Shown: one piece after another, positions 58,268-64,000 of the stretch | Layout of the letters: every line of letters begins with the position of its first letter | Numbering within the stretch: position 1 is the stretch's first letter | Assembly (NCBI GenBank): GCA_024138025.1 | Contig: JAMXBD010000063.1 | Location: forward strand, 248,001-312,000 | Direction: 5' to 3' | Source of the DNA: Combretum micranthum | Taxonomy: Eukaryota; Streptophyta; Magnoliopsida; Myrtales; Combretaceae | DNA length: 64,000 nucleotides | The notes under the pieces: model-generated | Seen by the model: only the letters and a program-made list of their open reading frames with translations | What the model was told of the DNA's origin: nothing | Database searches by the model: none | Translations under genes and position numbers: made by a program

Positions 58268-61200
58268 GTAATGGCCTCGCCCCAAGCGTATAAGGTGTGA
58301 TAGTTAGGCTACACATTTCGCCTCTAATTGATATATGAAAGGCATAATGATATTAAGTGGGCTTCTAATTAAGTTTTAATTTGAGAAATTATTATTAATT
58401 TTTATAAAAAATCAGGCAAAGTGTCGTCTATTTGTCTATGATTCGTGTTTGTCAAGACATATAAAATTATACTTGTTTAGAAAATAAATTTCTCCAAATA
58501 ATTATTTACAAATGCCGCCCACAAAGCCCATCAAGTGACTATAACTTGATCAGAAAAATTTTGGACTTGAAGGTCTATAAGCAAATTGAAACAAAGGTAT
58601 CTATTACATGATTAGTTGTGGTAATATAAGTTCATAATAAAATAAAATTTATATACAACTCTTTTATGAAAAACTCATAAAACCCGTGTCTTGTACATCG
58701 CCATCTGCCCATTGTACCACCAACAAAACCCGGAATGTTAAGGAATGAGCTGCAAAGCCCAGTACACAGTAAAAAAACACATACACACACACATGCCACA
58801 TGCTCCTATTCTAATGCAACAACCACGATTTAGCATATTTAATTTAAAGTCCACAAACCAAATATCCCAATCATCCTATAAATACCAACTTGAATAAGCG
58901 TACTCATGACTCCCACTAAACAAAAAGAGTACGGTTCCCTCAGCGAATCACACGTTGAAGAGAGGGTTCAATAAGTCCCCAAAACTTAATAGAAAAGAAA
59001 AGAAGGAAATAGTCTCATCTAAGTTATCTCCTTACAAGCTGACACCAACAAGCATGGTCTATTATAACACTTTATACAGGGTCGCACAACGTCATATAAC
59101 TCGTTACAACTTTGTACCTGCTCCTAGTTAGCCTCTTGATCTCAGAAATGTCTTTATTGACTACCCACCGAACCTAACCACGCATCCATAAGGGCATAAG
59201 CGCCTAACCTACTACATCATCTCGAAGTTCTCATCAAACTCGCAACCCAATCTAGGGGTGCCACTCCTGGAGTAAGCGGCCAAGTGGCAACACTCAATTA
59301 AGTCGAGTTTAAGTTCTTAGTCCGGTTATTAATGATACCCTAACAAGCAACACGCAATTACTGCGTACTTGTTGATAGTTCTACAACCCCCCAAGTTCAA
59401 ATGCCTCTCGTTGTTCATAAGTTCAAATACATACATTAAGATAAAGTTCCAAGTAGTTTAGTTGATTAATTTTTATTCTCATTACTTGAATTTGGGTTAG
59501 GATTCACACGGTCATGGGTCCAAGTTTAGGAGTTAACTCATTTGTATACATCGAGTCCGATTTATAAATAATGATATTTTCTAGGTTTTCTATGCATTGA
59601 TTTTGTTTAGCCTAGTTGTCTAATAAATTATATAGGTTTGAGTTGGTTAGGGATTAAGGTACACTGACTCATAGTGATCCTATTTTGTTGGTAACCAACT
59701 CTTAGTTAGCTAAGATCAACTAATTACTTAAGATCACTATGTGCATATTAAGTCTTAAAGTCCTAGGTTTATTGATTCTCCATTTTCATTATTATATGCC
59801 TCTATTAATTTCATGTAGCTAAGATTGTCATATTAACCATTAGTATCCAAAACGTGGTTATAGTGAGGATTTCTTACTATTCCTCGTCCTAAATCCTTCT
59901 ATGCCTCTATTGTCAATTAGTTCCATTTTTACTAGTCGTTTAGATGTAAAGTGGGTAAGCTACGTATAGGTTTATATTAATAATCAAATTTAAAATTTTT
60001 GTATCCATTAAATATTCCAACAACCTGATATCCTAAAAACATACCTTGAGCCAAAATTTTATGATTAATGCATCCTACTTGTAATTGGATGTTTATATAC
60101 ATAAGCCGAAAAACAATTTAAACACCAACTTATCTTTTTAAATTCCTCTAATACATAAGAGACAATTTCCTCCAAAATTTCCAGCAACCATTCCACAACA
60201 AGCCCGTTAAGTTTAATAACCAATAGTCACCTCAAGTTGTCAATTTTTTTCATAATCAATTTTTAACATATCCATGGTCCAATCGAATGATTAAATTTAT
60301 CACTACATAAGCACTTTTAACATGTTGCCTTATTACATCATTTTCTTCATGTCACAAAATCCATATCTACTATTATTCACCAAGGTTCTTTCCATATTAT
60401 AATTTATTAACAACAAGTATTTCAATCATATATTCACCACAGTTGAATATGTGATCCATTCTTACAAGATAAGTCTTATGCCTATTTAATTGCTCCTATA
60501 GCCATTTTATCAAAGAAAATCCATTCCCTACTTGATATAAATTACAATAGCCTATATACATATCACCACATTTCTAGCTTCCAGTTTATGAAAAATGTCA
60601 ATTATAGCCTAAAACTGTTGTTCCTTCCATTTCTTTCCTAATGCTTTATTTTCCTCAATACTTTTCATTATTATTACCATTTCTAACTTCATTTTAGGTC
60701 ACAGTCTGCTCCAATTGAATCAGTTTTCCATCAAAATTTCTAATTATAGTTTATTTGACAATTTATTCTACCGATACATACTCGTTCATCAACATATATT
60801 TTCTATTAGCTTGTAACTTCATAATTTATCACCTAAACATTAAATTTATCATATTTAAGCAAATTTTCAGATTTGCAAGTTCCACCTTTACCCATTTCAT
60901 CAAATTCACTTTTGACATTATAAAATCAAATTCCCTCATATAGCAACTCATAAACAATTTAGTATATAATTTCACTCTTTTGACAATTACTTATCATGCT
61001 CCATATTTCTATATCGTTTGCCATATGCATAAAACAATTTCTCCTTATGAATTATTATCATACTGCTAATTTCTCTTTTATTATGGTTCAAAACAGCCTG
61101 CAATCTAAATTTTCAAAAATAGCTCCTCAAATCACTAGTAACTATATACTAAATTAAACTATTCCTCCATTCTTTACACAGGGCTTATTTTTCTCTAATT

Positions 61201-62400
61201 TATTACATAATAACCTACCAAAACCAACTTCAATTTGGTTCATAAATGAACCCATTCAAATTAGGTTTTTCGCATAATTCCATAATTCCAACACAATTTG
61301 TAATTCAATATCATTTCCACAAGTCATTCCTATTGATTAATTACTATATAATTCATCACCTAATTGTCAAATCTCTCATCATTTATCAATTTAGGGTTAT
61401 ATTTCTTCCCTTGTTGACTACATGCCACAATAACACCAACATAACCAATCTAGGATTCATCAATTTTCAACTCCAATCACCAACCAATAACATAATCCAT
61501 CCACATTCATATTTCCTTCAACAATTCATACATGAAACTAATTAATCACTAATTTCATTGACAAATAATAAATTTCCAGGAGCTCAAACTCAAGTCCCCA
61601 ATTCATATATGTCACTTATATTATCAACAACCATATCCATATCGAATTTCAACTCTATTAGCTAGTTTAAGTATTCCCGTACTTTATCTTGCACCTTTAC
61701 TAATTTTTCCGGCAATATTCCCAAATGAACATTTCCAAAATTTTTAAAACATGATTTTGAGTTACTCCAAACATATACCTAAGTACCCGAGTCAATTTTT
61801 TCACTTAGATGCTCATAAAACTCCCAAAAAAATCCTTAAATTTAGGGTCTTACCTTGGCACGAATTTTGTTGAACCTTGATTGGCTTTTCCATCTTCACT
61901 TGCTCAATTTTCTAATATTAAACTACCACCTAAGAACAATATAGTTACTAAGGAGCTCATTAAGTGCTAAAATGAGCTAAAACTCAAGTTTACTACACAT
62001 TTCTTACCTTACTTTTGGATATTACGAATTTTACAGCTTTTACACTTCTTGAATGTTTATGTCTTCTTCATTCTCTTAAGAGAAGTAAGGAGTAAAAAAA
62101 CAATTCTAACTTAATCACACATTATACTAGCTTAAATATGGGCTAAAAGTGCTTAAAGAATGAATTTTGGAGGCATTTTCCCTTATATAGGTCTTAGAGA
62201 GGTTCTATGAAAAAGAAATGAAGAAAAGAGAATACAAGAAGGAGAAAAAACGGATAGGAGCAGCCATTCGATTTTTGATGATGGGCAGGTATAGGGTTTT
62301 CTTCTTTTTATTTGATACTGCCACATGGCACTACCTATATCATTTATTTTTACGTATGCTAGAATTTAACAATTTAGTTCATTTAGGACTTATTATATAA
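58268..62400 (-). mobile_element. Long LTR-like block, probably Del/Tekay-type, minus strand
   Basis: Read on the minus strand the block ends GGGGCGAGGCCATTACA at 58,268, like other Del/Tekay LTR ends. A TATA-like CCTATATAAGGG lies at about 62,184-62,195, followed downstream by a possible splice donor 'GTGCCAAGGTAAGACC' at about 61,860. A polyadenylation-like AATAAAG occurs near 59,155. No coding domain is present. The start (right boundary) was not found, so the end coordinate is an estimate. Confidence 0.5.
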
Positions 62401-63348
62401 CTTTGGTATAATTTATGGTTTGATTTCTTAAGTAAATTTATTTTCTCTCTTTTAATTAAATTTCAAGTCCTAATTCACCCTAGAACTTGATTAATGTAAA
62501 AATTGAAAATTTTCAGAAAAAGAAAGGCTCTAATTGTATTGTTTTGTTTTTTGTTGTAAAATTTTCATTTAAAAACATTCTTAACTTTTAATTTATTTTT
62601 TATATTTTAAAAAAATTTGGTTTCTCAATTTGGTGTCAAATTAAAATTTAGAAAATTTTGGTCGTTCAAGCTTCTACTTGACTTTGATCAGCTTCATTGA
62701 CTTGAAATGATTTTAATTTCTTATTATTGGTGTTTGGATCATTTTAATTTTTTTTTATCACAACATAATACTTAAAACAGTTTTTTCTAGTTTATACTTA
62801 TTAAAATATATGATTATTAAAGAGGTTTACTCAAAGTATATGTCACGTGCAAACTTTTGTTAAATTTTGTTGTTGATGAATATATAAAATTTTTAGTTTC
62901 CTTAATATTGACTTGATGTATTATCTTTTATATGACTTAATACTTTTACACATGACACATGTTATATAAATATAATATTATTAAAATATGGTTGAATCCA
63001 TAACCTTGACAAATCTAAATCATTACTTAAGGTTTGAAAATTATGAATCTAAACCACTCCATTATTTAGGTCTAGTTTGGGAATAAAAACAATCAAACTA
63101 TAAATTATGATTTAGTTTGCTTCTTAGCAAAATTAAACCAAATCAATTTGTATTGATGCTTCGAAAACATCTAAAAGCTTACTAGCTTAGGAGCTAGAAA
63201 TTACGTGTTTGATGCAATTATGTACCAAATTGCTTAATAAACCTTAAGGATGATAAATGGAGCAAAAATAGAGAGTATTTGAAAATCCCAAACTACGGTT
63301 CTGTCATAAATATCGGTTATATCAAATCCAATATTTTTAGTGAAAAAA
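62401..63348. other. Intergenic, no gene recognised
   Basis: AT-rich sequence with no supportable feature. Confidence 0.5.
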
Positions 63349-63555
63349 AGGATAATGTTACAAACAATACTGAACTTTTATAAAATATGCAATTAAGTGC
63401 TTAAATTTTGAAATTATTAATTTAATATCTGAAATAACTCATAGAGGTACTATTAAAGTGCACAAAAGTTCTTTCAAGTACTAAATTGATTAGTTTCGAA
63501 ATTCAGATACCTAGTATGATATTTTTTAAAGTTTAAGTGCTATTCTGAGAACCAT
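63349..63555. mobile_element. MITE family M4, copy 3
   Basis: About 207 bp starting AAGGATAATGTTACAAACAA. It contains 'AAATATGCAATTAAGTGCTT' and, later, 'GTACTAAATTGATTAGTTTC', which match the family order at 42,474 and 56,733. It is diverged at the right end. Confidence 0.6.
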
Positions 63556-64000
63556 AGAAGATAAATACAAATATAAATTTTCAATCTGACAGTATTAAGA
63601 CATCATCCTGTTTACATTGAACCTAAACAAATGACTATAAACATCATATAGGATTTTGAAATTGCATTAAATTAAAGTAAATGCATATTTGCTAAATATT
63701 TTGTGATAATTGGGTTTTATATTCTATTTTACTACTTTTCATTTAGATAAAATAATTGAATATACTAAAAGTACTTTTCTTTATTATATTCTAAAGGGTA
63801 CGGTTGTCAGGTGGGAGATAAAAATTCAACTTTTTGGAGATATGAGTTTTAAGAGACATAATTTCAAATAAAGAAGTAATTGCATATGAGTGAAACATAA
63901 GACGATGTATTATTAAGCATACAAAAAGATGCCCCTTATAATGTTTGTTCCTCTTTGTACTTTGGAGCTTATGGTTCGAAAGAATAAGAGATCCTAGGCA
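63556..64000. other. Intergenic to window end
   Basis: No feature is supported. Confidence 0.5.

Noticed and set aside
1..64000. CRISPR arrays, bacterial operons or ribosome binding sites
   Set aside because: The sequence is plant nuclear DNA with spliced genes and retroelements; no such structure is present.

Overview
The window is nuclear DNA of a flowering plant. It is AT-rich, its genes carry introns, and most of the sequence is old transposable-element debris. Species and clade cannot be read from it with confidence. Everything below comes from reading the sequence directly; no similarity search or alignment program was run.

Layout. From 1 to about 10.0 kb there is no recognisable gene, only simple repeats and small inverted-repeat elements (MITE type). 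At 10,250-12,540 (+) lies a three-exon R2R3-MYB gene very like Arabidopsis MYB17 (LMI2). Its third exon carries two apparent one-base frameshifts. A degenerate copy of its exon 2 end plus intron 2 lies downstream at 13.94-14.31 kb. At 14,551-16,346 (-) is a complete five-exon remorin gene, the best-supported intact gene here. From 16.5 to 23.6 kb there are intergenic sequence, MITEs and one copy of a segmental duplication.

From 23.6 to 51.7 kb the window is a retrotransposon patchwork. Three separate LTR elements (23.62-26.40, 27.91-30.79 and 45.78-49.10 kb), all on the minus strand, each carry only gag, zinc-knuckle and aspartic-protease remnants between their LTRs. Their interiors are about 1.8-1.9 kb and leave no room for reverse transcriptase or integrase. 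A minus-strand L1-type LINE (about 33.99-42.13 kb) holds decayed ORF1, endonuclease, reverse transcriptase, zf-RVT and RNase H regions. A hAT-type MITE is nested in it, and part of its endonuclease region is tandemly triplicated. The third gag-protease element sits inside an older LTR-like repeat, and a 366-bp solo LTR sits inside one of its own LTRs. Further LTR debris, probably Del/Tekay and Athila/Tat type, lies at 32.2-33.4 and 49.7-51.7 kb.

From 53.1 to 57.7 kb (+) is a broken gene for a rumi-like (CAP10 domain) O-glucosyltransferase, disrupted by an 861-bp hAT-like MITE with an 8-bp target duplication, by in-frame stops and by frameshifts. The final 6 kb holds a long minus-strand LTR-like block with a strongly G-poor plus strand, plus one more MITE.

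The protein-coding genes show no functional link to one another. The most unusual material is the cluster of gag-protease-only LTR elements, which share a CCGG-rich upstream word with other LTRs, and the stratified nested insertions whose target-site duplications let their order be worked out.
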